A stretch of DNA of 64,000 nt from RH-AL1 sp965198485 (GTDB lineage Bacteria > Pseudomonadota > Alphaproteobacteria > Rhizobiales > Beijerinckiaceae): positions 992,001-1,056,000 of the forward strand of contig CBDAPQ010000005.1 of the NCBI GenBank assembly GCA_965198485.1, read 5' to 3'. Of this stretch, positions 8,510-17,455 are shown piece by piece. Below the pieces are notes generated by a model. It ran no database searches and was not told where the DNA came from. It worked only from the letters and a program-made list of their open reading frames with translations. A program made the translations under genes and the position numbers. Every line of letters begins with the position of its first letter. The first letter of the stretch is position 1.

Positions 8510-9276
8510 GCGCGACGCCCGCCCCGACCTCGAAGGACGTCCTCGGCTGGCGCCGCAAGTTCGGCGTCCTCGGGCCCTCGACCAACACGGTCGTCCAGCC
8601 CGACTTCGACGATCTGCGGCCGGCCGGCGTCACCAACCACTACAGCCGGATCTTCACGCCGGACGCGCAGGCGATCAGCGACGAGACGTTCATGGCCGGC
8701 GCGCGGCTCATAGGGCAGAATACGCTCGATGCGGTGCGCAGCGTCGCGACCTCGCGGCCCCACTACATGGTCATGGGCATGTCGGCCGTGACGTTCTTCG
8801 GCGGCATGGAGGGTGCCGACGCCTTCCTGCGCTCGATCGAGGCGGAGAGCGGCGTCGGCGTCAGCATCGGATCGCATGCCTGCGCCGCCGCCTTGAAGAC
8901 GTACGGTGGCATTAGCCGGATCGCCGTCCTCTCCCCGTACTTCCCATCGGCGAACGCCGAAGTGATCCGCTACTTCGCCGACGCCGGCTTCGACGTCGTC
9001 CGCGATCACTGCCTGCGTTGCCCGAGCTGGACGGCCATCGCCGAAGTCACGCCGGCCGTCCTGCGTATGGTCCTGCGCGGCCTCGATGGCGACGACGTCG
9101 ACGCCATCGTCCAGGTCGGCACCAACCTCAGCATGATCCGTCTCGCCGCCGCGGCCGAGCTCTGGCTCGGCAAGCCGGTCATCGCGATCAACACCGCCAC
9201 CTACTGGCACGCGCTTCGCGCCAACGGCATCGCCGAAAGGCGCGAAGGCTATGGACGACTTCTCCAGGAGTTCTAG
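8506..9276 (+). CDS. Arylmalonate decarboxylase/maleate isomerase-like protein lacking both catalytic cysteines
   Basis: The 256-residue product belongs to the Asp/Glu racemase superfamily. GVLGPSTNTVVQPD opens the protein, MGMSAVTFFGG (from residue 90) aligns with the oxyanion-hole loop of arylmalonate decarboxylase, and the end GYGRLLQEF matches that enzyme's C-terminus. Where arylmalonate decarboxylase has its catalytic Cys188, this protein reads VQVGTNL with Gly205; where maleate isomerase has its first Cys, it has Met or Ser (92-93). Neither conserved cysteine is visible at either site, so the usual Cys chemistry is doubtful. It is coupled to the monooxygenase by an ATGA overlap. A paralogue sits at 19236-19979. 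Confidence 0.6.
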   Translation: MSATPAPTSKDVLGWRRKFGVLGPSTNTVVQPDFDDLRPAGVTNHYSRIFTPDAQAISDETFMAGARLIGQNTLDAVRSVATSRPHYMVMGMSAVTFFGGMEGADAFLRSIEAESGVGVSIGSHACAAALKTYGGISRIAVLSPYFPSANAEVIRYFADAGFDVVRDHCLRCPSWTAIAEVTPAVLRMVLRGLDGDDVDAIVQVGTNLSMIRLAAAAELWLGKPVIAINTATYWHALRANGIAERREGYGRLLQEF

Positions 9277-9279
9277 CGC

Positions 9280-10548
9280 ATGCCCCTGACATCGGCCGCA
9301 ACGGATGCGACGCTCGCGGCGTCGGCGACGGCGGGAGATGCCCGCTCCGGGGAGTTCCGGCGAGGCTGGACGGTCCTCCTCGCGGGCACCATCGGGACCG
9401 GCCTCGGCACCACCGGGCTGCCGTTCTACTCCTTCGGCCAGTTCGTCCGTCCCGTCGCGCAGGAGTTCGGCTGGAGCCGGGGGGCGATGTCCGGCGGCGT
9501 CATGTGCCTGATGATCGGCACGGTACTCACCTCGCCCTTCGTCGGCCGCGCGGTCGACCGCTTCGGCGTCCGCTGGGTGGCGGCGCTCTCGCAGCTCGGC
9601 CTCGCGATTGGCTTCCTCTGCGTCTCCTTCGTCGGGCCGTCGCTCCTCGGCTTCTACGCCGCTTGGCTCACCCTGTCGGCGCTCGGGTCAGGCACCTCGC
9701 CGATCGTGTGGACGCGCGCGGCAGCGGGCTGGTTCGAGCGCAGCCGTGGTCTCGCCTTCGGCATCATGCTCTGCGGAACCGGGATCGTCGCGATCTTCGC
9801 GCCACCTCTGATCAATCACCTCATCGCCGGCTTCGGCTGGCGCTTTGCCTACAGGATGCTCGCCCTGACCCTGGTCGTGGTCGGCCTGCCGATGACCCTT
9901 TCCCTCCTGCGGAGCGGACGCGATCGAAGTGATGCCGCGCCGGCCGCGTCGGCCGGGTACACGCTCCGCGAGGCCCTCAGGAGCAGCGCCTTCTGGCGTC
10001 TCGAGGCGGCGTTCTTCCTGATCTCGGTGGTGGTCGGCGGCCTCATCGTCCATCTCCCGGCCATGTTGGTGGATCGCGGCTACAGCCCGGCCGTCGCGGC
10101 GGTGACGGTCGGATATCTCGGCTACGCCATCATCGTCGGGCGGCTCTCCCTCGGGACGCTCGTGGATCGCTTTCCCCCGGCCTTGGTCGGCGCTTCGCTC
10201 ATCTCGCTCTCGGCTTTCGCCTCGCTCCTCTTGGCGCAGGGCGCGGCACCGCTCGCCGCCACGCTCCTCCTCGGCCTTTGCGCCGGTGCGGAAGTCGATC
10301 TGCTGGCCTTCCTGGTCAGCCGGCTGTTCGGGTTGAGGAATTACGCGCAGATCTACGGCTGCGGCATCTCCGCCTTCACGGCCGGCGCGGGTGTCGGCCC
10401 CTACCTCGCCGGGCACGTGCACGATCTTTCGGGGAGCTACGCCCCGGCGCTCTACGGTTTCGCCGCCGCGATCATCGTGGCGGCCGTGCTCATCGCATCG
10501 CTGGGCACGCGTGTCCTGGCCTCGCGCGCGGCGCCGTCCGCATCGTGA
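9280..10548 (+). CDS. MFS transporter
   Basis: The 422-residue protein has about twelve hydrophobic segments with a central charged loop near residues 205-225. GRAVDRFGVRW after the second segment is the major-facilitator motif A, and GRLSLGTLVDRFP repeats it in the second half. The pattern is nearest to the oxalate/formate antiporter and monocarboxylate group. It starts three bases after the preceding gene, so it is the last gene of the block and probably brings in the pathway substrate, an organic acid or small heterocycle. It faces the IclR gene, 148 bases away. Confidence 0.75.
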   Translation: MPLTSAATDATLAASATAGDARSGEFRRGWTVLLAGTIGTGLGTTGLPFYSFGQFVRPVAQEFGWSRGAMSGGVMCLMIGTVLTSPFVGRAVDRFGVRWVAALSQLGLAIGFLCVSFVGPSLLGFYAAWLTLSALGSGTSPIVWTRAAAGWFERSRGLAFGIMLCGTGIVAIFAPPLINHLIAGFGWRFAYRMLALTLVVVGLPMTLSLLRSGRDRSDAAPAASAGYTLREALRSSAFWRLEAAFFLISVVVGGLIVHLPAMLVDRGYSPAVAAVTVGYLGYAIIVGRLSLGTLVDRFPPALVGASLISLSAFASLLLAQGAAPLAATLLLGLCAGAEVDLLAFLVSRLFGLRNYAQIYGCGISAFTAGAGVGPYLAGHVHDLSGSYAPALYGFAAAIIVAAVLIASLGTRVLASRAAPSAS

Positions 10549-10696
10549 AGGCGGAACACTTTCTCGCCCTCAGCCGGCGACTGGGCTGGTATCGGGCACG
10601 TCTGGTCCCTGCTTCAAGCGCGAATCTTCGCGTGGCGCTCCAGCATCGGACCGAAACGTGCTCAGCGGTCGGATCAGCCGATGTGAACACGCGGAC

Positions 10697-11563
10697 TTAG
10701 ACCGTCGTCGGATCTGGAGAGCATGCGCATCGCTCGACGAGCGTCATGTCCGATGACGCCAGCTTGTCGGCGATGGTCGCCGTCGTACCCAGCAACGTCC
10801 CCGAGAACCGCTCGATCGCCTCCGCCATGCTCATGACCGAGGCGAACACGGTCAGCGTCAAGGTGCCCCTGCATTCCCCATCCACCATGATGGGCGCCGC
10901 CATCGCGGACGTCTTCCCAGGGTTCGCATTGTTCTGACATCGTTCCATCGACGCGAAGCCCTGGCGGCGAACCTCGTCGAACTTCGGCGTCAGAACGCGC
11001 CGGGCGTAGGCGCTACTGTACTCGCCGGGTTGCTCCATACCGGTGAGGATGGCCTCGCGTTCATCGGCGGGACAGAATGCAAGGTAGGTCAGACCAGCAC
11101 AGCAGCCCAAGACTGGGAACGTATAGCCGGGATGGTAGATCGTAAGGGTCTTGGGCGACAGCCGATGGCTCGAAGCGCGAATGATCATTGTCGAACCGAC
11201 CCGGCTGCAGACGGCGAGCGGCCACAGGATAGAGCGGGTCACATCTTCGATCGTTGTTCGGGACGCGGCTCCCAGATCATCGCCCGCGCTAAAGCCATGG
11301 CTGAGCGTGCGAACCAGACAGGTGGGTCGGTAAGACTTCCGGCCCGGCTCGCGCTCGACCATGCCTTCGTCGATGAGGGTCTCGACAATCCGACAAGCCG
11401 TTGGATAAGGCAGCGAGGTGGCCTTCGCGATCGATGCCATGTCCAGCGACGAATGCTGGTTGATGACGCGCAGAACCGCGAGGCCTCGACCGATCGCACG
11501 AACCGCACCGTCTCGCTGCATGTAGCCCTCGGCCGACGTCTTTTGCCAGCATCTCAATGACAT
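10697..11563 (-). CDS. IclR-family transcriptional regulator
   Basis: The 288-residue protein has an N-terminal winged helix (AIGRGLAVLRVINQHSSLDMASIAKATSLPYPTACR cut by position, residues 22-58) and a C-terminal ligand-binding domain containing LGCCAGLTYLAF and FDEVRRQGFAS. IclR proteins control aromatic and small-acid catabolism and usually sit next to their targets. The ATG at 11563 is used; the ATG at 11521, with GAGGG four bases upstream, is equally possible and would trim 14 residues. It is the last gene of the minus-strand block and may control both that block and the plus-strand operon ending at 10548. Confidence 0.8.
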   Translation of the reverse strand: MSLRCWQKTSAEGYMQRDGAVRAIGRGLAVLRVINQHSSLDMASIAKATSLPYPTACRIVETLIDEGMVEREPGRKSYRPTCLVRTLSHGFSAGDDLGAASRTTIEDVTRSILWPLAVCSRVGSTMIIRASSHRLSPKTLTIYHPGYTFPVLGCCAGLTYLAFCPADEREAILTGMEQPGEYSSAYARRVLTPKFDEVRRQGFASMERCQNNANPGKTSAMAAPIMVDGECRGTLTLTVFASVMSMAEAIERFSGTLLGTTATIADKLASSDMTLVERCACSPDPTTV

Positions 11564-11728
11564 TTATTGGCAACCTCTATGCCAGGATGTAAGCACCCTG
11601 GAGCCTTGCGGATGATATTAGTTATCTCTGTTCATGCAGGTCTGGGACACAGCTAATCAATCGTGCGACGGCGAAGCGCCCAAGCAGGGCTATGGTTTTG
11701 CGTTAAACCTCGCGTTTTGCTGACGGAA

Positions 11729-12643
11729 CTATTCGAGTTGCCCGGGGAAGTGGCTCTCGTGATTCTCGAGGTACCATGAGGCTATCTCTTCGCGCGTGGC
11801 CCACCAGACGTGCGGCAGTGATTTGGCGTGCTCGATGAACTCCCGAAGGGCGCGGATCCGATGGGCTCGCCCGGTGACGTGCGGGTGCAGGCCAACATTC
11901 ATGATCCGGCCCGTCGCCGCCCCTTCTTCGTAGAGGACGTCGAGCTCCTCGATTAGAGCGTCCCGCACCTGGTCGGTCGTGTAGTTGCGCCGCGTGATCA
12001 AGGTAAAATCGTTGATTTCGTTCGAGTAGGGAACGCTGACGATCGGTCCGCTCGGCGTGCGCAGCATAAAGGGTTGGTCATCATTCATGATGTCGCAGTA
12101 GAACAGGGCTCCATAATCGGCGAGGATGTCCGCCGTCTGCAGCGTGCCGCGCAGCGACGACGACAGCCAACCCTTGGACTTGCGGCCGGTCGCCTTCTCG
12201 AAGGCGTTGAGCGTGCGTAGGACGATCTCGCGTTCCCTGGCGGGTTCGGCGTGGAAGGTGGTCAGCAATTCGCCCTGTTCCCAGTTGTGGGCGAGCAGCT
12301 CCCAACCGCGCTCCAGCACGGCATCCGTCATGGCCTTGCGGCGCTCGAAGGTCACGGCGTTGGTGGTGCACGATGCCTTCACCCCAAGCTTGTCGAGACA
12401 GTCGATGAGTCGCCAGATACCGACCCTCTGGCCGTACTCGCGCCAAGTATAGTTTGGAAAGTCGGGTGTGTTCCCGGGTAGGATATCCGGGAGCAAGGAC
12501 GGGCCGCCCGCGTAATAAGGCTTGTCGGTGTCCTTGGTCAGATCCCACGTCTCGAGATTGAAGGTGAGGATCAGCGCGACCTGCGCGCCGTCCGGCCATC
12601 GCAACGGCTTGCGCGCGGGAAGCGGGACGTAAGGGTAGTCCAT
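11729..12643 (-). CDS. Polysaccharide deacetylase-fold hydrolase (allantoinase PuuE-like)
   Basis: The 304-residue product resembles the NodB-fold family that includes cofactor-independent allantoinase PuuE and cyclic-imide hydrolases rather than sugar deacetylases: it has no signal peptide and starts YPYVPLPARKPLRWPDG. Recognisable pieces are ALILTFNLETWD (motif 1), ELLAHNWEQGELL (metal-binding His motif) and MNVGLHPHVTGRAHR near the C-terminus. A hydrolytic ring opening of a cyclic amide or imide is therefore more likely than sugar deacetylation. It follows the FAD monooxygenase gene by 75 bases on the same strand, and a 313-residue relative lies at 18271. Confidence 0.65.
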   Translation of the reverse strand: MDYPYVPLPARKPLRWPDGAQVALILTFNLETWDLTKDTDKPYYAGGPSLLPDILPGNTPDFPNYTWREYGQRVGIWRLIDCLDKLGVKASCTTNAVTFERRKAMTDAVLERGWELLAHNWEQGELLTTFHAEPAREREIVLRTLNAFEKATGRKSKGWLSSSLRGTLQTADILADYGALFYCDIMNDDQPFMLRTPSGPIVSVPYSNEINDFTLITRRNYTTDQVRDALIEELDVLYEEGAATGRIMNVGLHPHVTGRAHRIRALREFIEHAKSLPHVWWATREEIASWYLENHESHFPGQLE

Positions 12644-12718
12644 GCGAGTCTCCGTTCATGTAAGTTTTTCGACAGGATTCTCTGATCAGTGATCTTTATG
12701 GTTCGTGGCTGAGCCGGA

Positions 12719-13936
12719 CTACTCGATCTCGGCCGCCCGGTTCACCATGGCGATCAGCGAGCTGCGCATCAGGAACGCGTGATGCGACGCGGGATCATCG
12801 GCCGTGCGCCGCATGGCGTCGAGCTTTGCCCGCCGAACGTCGCGATCCCGTTCCTCGAGCATCTGCTTATTTGCGATGGATTGCGCCTGCACGAACTCGA
12901 CGGCGGTGAGGCGGCGCTGCCGGTCGTAGCGATCAAGCAGCGGGTCGGGCGCCGCGCCGTTCCAAATCGCCTCGAGCTTGTCGGCGAGGTTCAGCGCATC
13001 CTGAAAGCCGCTGTTCATGCCCATGCCACCAATGGGATTATTGATGTGGGCGGCGTCGCCCGCGAGCACGAAGCGGCCCTCGCGGAACGACCCGGCGACT
13101 CGCTGGTGCACGTTGTACATGTTGCGGTGCACGATCGCGCAGGGCGGCCCCTCGGGCACGAGCTCGGCGAAGCGCGCGTTGATCCAGCCGTCGCTCTGGA
13201 CCTCCTCGTTTGTTTCCTCCGGCTTCGCGGGAAAGACCACCCGCCAAATCCCGTTGGCGTCGCTGCCCGGTACCTTTAGCACGGCGGCCCAGCGATCGGA
13301 ATGCGCGAGGTAGTTGCGGTACCGGTAGCCTTTGACGGCGGCGAAATCGGTGGTCGTCGTGACGATGTTGAAGCGCTCCTCCCAGGTGAATCCGTCGAAG
13401 GTGACGTTCATGGCGTGGCGGACCAGGCTGCGGCCGCCATCGCAGCCGATGAGGTAACGGCCGGCGTGCGTCGCCGTACCGACCGATCCGTCGTCGATGT
13501 CGACTTCGACGCGATCCGCCGTCTGACGCACCGCCTGGACTTGAACCGGCCTCAGCAGGGTGAAGGCCGGCAGTCGCAGAGCGGCCTCAAGGATGATATT
13601 GACCGTCTTGTGCTGTTCGAGCTGGATCACGTAGGGAAAAGCGCTGACATCGGCGAGGCGCCCGCAGTCAAACTCGGCGACCACCTCGTCCGTCTCGCGG
13701 TCGCGCCACTGGAAATGCGGCGAGCGCAAGCCCTGCTCGATGACTCTGTCCGTTAAGCCGAGCGGCGCGAAAAGATCGAGGGTGGAGGGTTGCAGGGTCG
13801 CGGCGCGATGGTCGGCCGGCGGGGAGGGCGCGCGCTCGAAGATGGTAACCGGGATCCCGCGACGGGCGAGACTGTAGCCGGCGAGCGCGCCTGCCGGTCC
13901 GCCGCCGATGATCAGCACGCGATTGGTGTCGGACAT
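12719..13936 (-). CDS. FAD-dependent aromatic/heterocycle monooxygenase (group A)
   Basis: This 405-residue flavoprotein has VLIIGGGPAGALAG at residues 7-20, RAATLQPSTLDLF near 44 and GDAAHINNPIGGMGMNS near 292, matching the monooxygenase at 7313-8509 along most of its length. It should use NAD(P)H and O2 to hydroxylate a ring substrate. The two copies probably act on different substrates or at successive steps, since they sit in separately oriented transcription units. It lies between the GMC oxidoreductase (162 bases upstream) and the deacetylase-fold hydrolase downstream, all on the minus strand. Confidence 0.8.
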   Translation of the reverse strand: MSDTNRVLIIGGGPAGALAGYSLARRGIPVTIFERAPSPPADHRAATLQPSTLDLFAPLGLTDRVIEQGLRSPHFQWRDRETDEVVAEFDCGRLADVSAFPYVIQLEQHKTVNIILEAALRLPAFTLLRPVQVQAVRQTADRVEVDIDDGSVGTATHAGRYLIGCDGGRSLVRHAMNVTFDGFTWEERFNIVTTTTDFAAVKGYRYRNYLAHSDRWAAVLKVPGSDANGIWRVVFPAKPEETNEEVQSDGWINARFAELVPEGPPCAIVHRNMYNVHQRVAGSFREGRFVLAGDAAHINNPIGGMGMNSGFQDALNLADKLEAIWNGAAPDPLLDRYDRQRRLTAVEFVQAQSIANKQMLEERDRDVRRAKLDAMRRTADDPASHHAFLMRSSLIAMVNRAAEIE

Positions 13937-14098
13937 CCTGAAGCGATCCTGCTGTTGCCAAGCCCGGCACGATAGGAGGGCCGCACCAGGGTGACTATCG
14001 CCGGCCCGAGCATAGCTGTTTTCGCTGCTCGCCGGAGCATCGGTCCGAGGAGTAGGCTCCGGTGCTCGGAGCGGCGCGTCATCTAAGTCCGATTCGAT

Positions 14099-15802
14099 CT
14101 AGGCGCGCGCCCGCGTCGGCCGCTCGGAACGCACGGTCATCGAAGCCGCCGGACTCTCGCGCGGCACAATGACCGCCGGCAGGAAAGCCCGGCCCCGGAT
14201 CGCGTCCGCCGCCTTCTCCGCGATCATGATGACCGCCGCATTGATGTTGCCGCCAACCAGGTCGGGCATCACCGACGCGTCGACTACGCGCAGACCCTCG
14301 GCGCCGATCACCCGCAGGTCGCTGTCGACCACGGCCATCGGATCGCGGCGCGTGCCCATCTTGCACGTCCCGACCGGATGATGGGCGGTGACCGCGGTCG
14401 CGCGGATGAAAGCGTCGAGCGCCGCGTCGCTCTCGACCGTCGGCCCGGGCGCCACCTCGCCGGCGAGGAACGGACGCAGCGCGGGCTGGCGGGCAATGCC
14501 GCGGGCGATCCGCACGGCGACGCGCAAGGTCCGCACGTCCGTCTCCGAGGCGAAGAAGTTCTGCCTGATGCGCGGCGCCACCGTCGGTTCCACGGACGCC
14601 AAGGTGATAACCCCGCGACTCTCCGGATGAAGTCCGACAAGGCGCGCGGCGAAGCCGTCCTGGTAGGGGCGCACGAAGGGCGACAGGTAGGGATGGGCGC
14701 CCAACGGCGCGGCGTTGAACAGCAGCTGCATGTCCGGGATCGCCTCGGCGTCACTCGTTTTGAGGAACGCCATCGTGCCGCCGGGCATGTCGCTGGCGAT
14801 CCCCGTCCCGAACAGGTAGGTCTTTGCCAGTTCGACGACGATCCGGTCGAGGCGCATCCTGCTGTGCAGCGGCCCCGGCGCGCGGCGGCCGTAGAACACG
14901 GCCACGCACATGTGGTCCTGCAAATTCCGGCCGACGCCCGGCAGATCGATCGCCGGCGCGATCCCGGCCTCGCGCAGCGCGTCCGCCGGGCCGATCCCGG
15001 AGAGCATCAGGAGTTGCGGCGAGTTGATCGTGCCGCCGGACAGGATCACCTCCCGCCGCGCTCGCGCCACCCGGATTTTGCCGCGCCGCGCGTATTCGAT
15101 GCCCCGGGCGCGCGGGCCTTCCATGAGCACGCGATGGGCGAGCGCCCCGACCTCGACCCTCAGGTTGCCGCGGCCCATGACGGGACGGAGGTAGGCGTCG
15201 GCCGCGCTGCAGCGCCGGCCATGGCGGATCGTCGACTGCGACCAGGTGAATCCCTCCGCTTGCGCGCCATTGTGGTCCTCGGTCACCGGATGGCCTGCCT
15301 CGATGGCCGCCGTGCGATAGGCCTCGACCAGCGGGTCGTCGAAGAGGCAATGCTGGGTCGAGACCGGTCCCGAGCCGCCGCGATAGAGGTTGGCGCCGCC
15401 CGACCAAGTCTCCTGCTTGCGGAAGTAGGGGAGGACGTTGGCGTAGGACCAGTCCGGCAGTCCGTTCGACGCCCACCGCTCGTAATCTCGGGGATGGCCA
15501 CGCACATAGGCCATCGCGTTGGTCGACGAAGACCCGCCGACGACGCGCCCGCGGTTGCAGGCCACGGCGCGGCCGCTCAGGCTCGGCTCCGGCTCGGCGG
15601 TGTACATCCAGTCGTGGAGCCGCCGCGTCAGGATGCGACCGAAGCCGAGCGGAATGCTGATCCAGGGATCGCGATCCCAACCGCCGGCTTCGAGCAGCAG
15701 GACGGTCGCCGTGCCATCCTCGCTAAGTCGCGCGGCGAGGGCACAACCCGCCGAGCCAGCGCCGACAATCACGTAATCGTACTCCGCATCGCGTTGGTTC
15801 AC
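14099..15802 (-). CDS. GMC-family FAD oxidoreductase (choline dehydrogenase-like)
   Basis: The 567-residue enzyme has the GMC hallmarks: DYVIVGAGSAGCALAARL at residues 9-26, RGRVVGGSSSTNAMAYVRG near residue 90, LSGGTINSPQLLMLSGIGP near 255 (GMC signature 2), and AHHPVGTCKMG near 485 with the catalytic His. Family members oxidise primary alcohols with FAD and pass electrons to oxygen or a respiratory carrier. No signal peptide is visible, so it is cytoplasmic. It starts 34 bases after the MFS gene stop, so the two form a unit; oxidation of an imported alcohol is the likely role. Confidence 0.8.
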   Translation of the reverse strand: MNQRDAEYDYVIVGAGSAGCALAARLSEDGTATVLLLEAGGWDRDPWISIPLGFGRILTRRLHDWMYTAEPEPSLSGRAVACNRGRVVGGSSSTNAMAYVRGHPRDYERWASNGLPDWSYANVLPYFRKQETWSGGANLYRGGSGPVSTQHCLFDDPLVEAYRTAAIEAGHPVTEDHNGAQAEGFTWSQSTIRHGRRCSAADAYLRPVMGRGNLRVEVGALAHRVLMEGPRARGIEYARRGKIRVARARREVILSGGTINSPQLLMLSGIGPADALREAGIAPAIDLPGVGRNLQDHMCVAVFYGRRAPGPLHSRMRLDRIVVELAKTYLFGTGIASDMPGGTMAFLKTSDAEAIPDMQLLFNAAPLGAHPYLSPFVRPYQDGFAARLVGLHPESRGVITLASVEPTVAPRIRQNFFASETDVRTLRVAVRIARGIARQPALRPFLAGEVAPGPTVESDAALDAFIRATAVTAHHPVGTCKMGTRRDPMAVVDSDLRVIGAEGLRVVDASVMPDLVGGNINAAVIMIAEKAADAIRGRAFLPAVIVPRESPAASMTVRSERPTRARA

Positions 15803-15835
15803 GCTTCCGGCCTCCTGACAGGAACCTACGGCAAA

Positions 15836-17122
15836 TCAGTACCGCCGCACCATGGGAACGAGCGCAAGTGCGCCCAGCACACTAGCGACGACGATGACAA
15901 GAAGGCCGGTCTGGTATGTGCCGCTCCAGGCGACGATCGCACCGATCAGAGCCGGCGCACAGGCGCCGACCAAGTTGCCAATGCCATTAATGACGCCGAT
16001 ACCGGTCGCGGTCGCCGCCGCCGGCAGTACTTTCAGAGCAAGCGCGTATTGCGTGGGGATGCCGAAGCCCAGCGAGCCCGCGCTAAACGCAATTAGGACG
16101 GCCGCCGTATGAGGATCCCCGACCCGGGTGCCGGCGAGCAGGAGCAGCCCGGCGCCGAGCAGCCCGACGACGCTGAATAACGCGCGCCGCCCAAGCCGGT
16201 CCGAGAGGTAGGACGAGGCGAGTTCGGCGATCAGCATCAGGATGAAGGGCAGCGACGAGTAGAAGCCCATGCGGTGAAGGTCGAAGTGGCGCTCCCGCTG
16301 AAGGTAGGTCGGCAGCCACCCGTTCAGGCCCCACAGGTAGGTCAGCAGCCCCGCGCCGTAGGCCGAGAGCATCCAGACCCGCGCGTCGCTAAGCACCAGG
16401 CGCACGTCGGTGAGCCGGAGCGGCGCGCGGTGGGCGACCGTCTCCGCCGCTTGGTCCACGGCTTGGGGCGGCTGGTCCCGCACGACGATCAGGATCAGCG
16501 GCATGACGATGGCGAGGCTGAGCAGTCCAAGCACGTAGAAGGAGGCGCGCCAGCCGAAGCTCGCGACGAGCCAGATCGTCAGCGGGAAGCCGATGGCCGA
16601 GCCAATCGGGCTGCCGACCATCCACATGGCGTTGGCGCGAGCTCGCTCCCGCTGCGGGAACCAGCGCCGCACCATCTTGGCGATGAGCGAGAATTGCGGC
16701 CCCTCGCTCAGGCCGAGCACGGCACGACATATGATCATGGCGGCGTAGGACCCGCACGAGCCCATTAGCATCATCAGGATGCCCCAGACCCCAGCGGCGA
16801 AGCCCAGCGCGCGCCGCGGCCCAATCACGTCGCCGATGAAGCTGAGGAACAGGGCGGAAAAGGCGTAGGCCAGCAGGAAGGCCGTCATCAGCATCCCGAG
16901 CACCGCCGGGCGAAAGCCGGTGCCCATCGCATTATTGAATCCGGGATCGGTGAACAGCACCGCGATGCTGATCCGATCGAAAAATCCGGTGATGACGGAA
17001 GCCAGCATTACCGTCCCGACGATCCAGCGCAGCGGCGATCGCGGCATGCCGTCGACCCGGTGGGTAACGGAGGGGCGGACGCCCAAAAGGGTGCCATCCG
17101 CCACGCTTGCGGTTTCGGTCAT
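15836..17122 (-). CDS. MFS transporter, anion:cation symporter (ACS) type
   Basis: About 428 residues with twelve predicted membrane segments. The markers are FFDRISIAVLF in the first segment region, FLSFIGDVIGPRRALGF (motif A) and LGLSEGPQFSLIAKMVRRWFPQRERARAN (positions about 143-171), typical of the glucarate/galactonate/phthalate family of organic-anion symporters. The start is uncertain: TTG at 17146 sits against AAAGGA with no spacing, and ATG at 17122 gives a shorter protein that still contains all segments. It is the first gene of the minus-strand block and should import an organic acid for the GMC enzyme and monooxygenase. Confidence 0.75.
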   Translation of the reverse strand: MTETASVADGTLLGVRPSVTHRVDGMPRSPLRWIVGTVMLASVITGFFDRISIAVLFTDPGFNNAMGTGFRPAVLGMLMTAFLLAYAFSALFLSFIGDVIGPRRALGFAAGVWGILMMLMGSCGSYAAMIICRAVLGLSEGPQFSLIAKMVRRWFPQRERARANAMWMVGSPIGSAIGFPLTIWLVASFGWRASFYVLGLLSLAIVMPLILIVVRDQPPQAVDQAAETVAHRAPLRLTDVRLVLSDARVWMLSAYGAGLLTYLWGLNGWLPTYLQRERHFDLHRMGFYSSLPFILMLIAELASSYLSDRLGRRALFSVVGLLGAGLLLLAGTRVGDPHTAAVLIAFSAGSLGFGIPTQYALALKVLPAAATATGIGVINGIGNLVGACAPALIGAIVAWSGTYQTGLLVIVVASVLGALALVPMVRRY

Positions 17123-17455
17123 CTTGCGGTTTTCATCATAGGGCAATCCTTTGATCAGGTTTGCGGCGTCAAGTCGCCATGGTCAGGTGTTCGATGGCTG
17201 CTTCGTGCCTGGACTTGGAAGGCTCGGGCCGACAACGGGCGCTCGCTTCGTCGACAACGGTGGCGACCCGCTCTCTTAGGGCAATGCTCCAAAGCGCATC
17301 GGATCACAGCGCGAGGCAGCCTGATCGACGGCCGAGGCGCTGTCTACGCCCCGTTCCCGGCATAGCTGATAGAGCCTGTGCGATCGTGCCCCTTGCCAGG
17401 CTGGGCCCGTAGTCTGATGCCTCACGGCCTCGCAACCGACGGCTTGGAGCTGATT
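17123..17455. promoter_or_regulatory. Divergent control region between the MFS gene and the SDR gene
   Basis: About 330 bases separate two genes transcribed away from each other, so promoters for both blocks should lie here. I see no intact gene. GGAG at 17446-17449 is the ribosome site for the GTG start at 17456. No convincing -35/-10 pair or clear operator palindrome could be picked out by eye. Either the IclR or the LysR regulator of the cluster could bind here. Confidence 0.4.

Noticed and set aside
8506..9276. Calling the racemase-fold genes true maleate isomerases (nicE) and the block a nicotinate pathway
   Set aside because: Both catalytic cysteines of maleate isomerase are absent and there is no 2,5-dihydroxypyridine dioxygenase or N-formylmaleamate deformylase in the cluster.
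14378..16096. A 572-codon plus-strand frame
   Set aside because: It is antisense to the GMC oxidoreductase and the MFS gene and lacks any recognisable domain.
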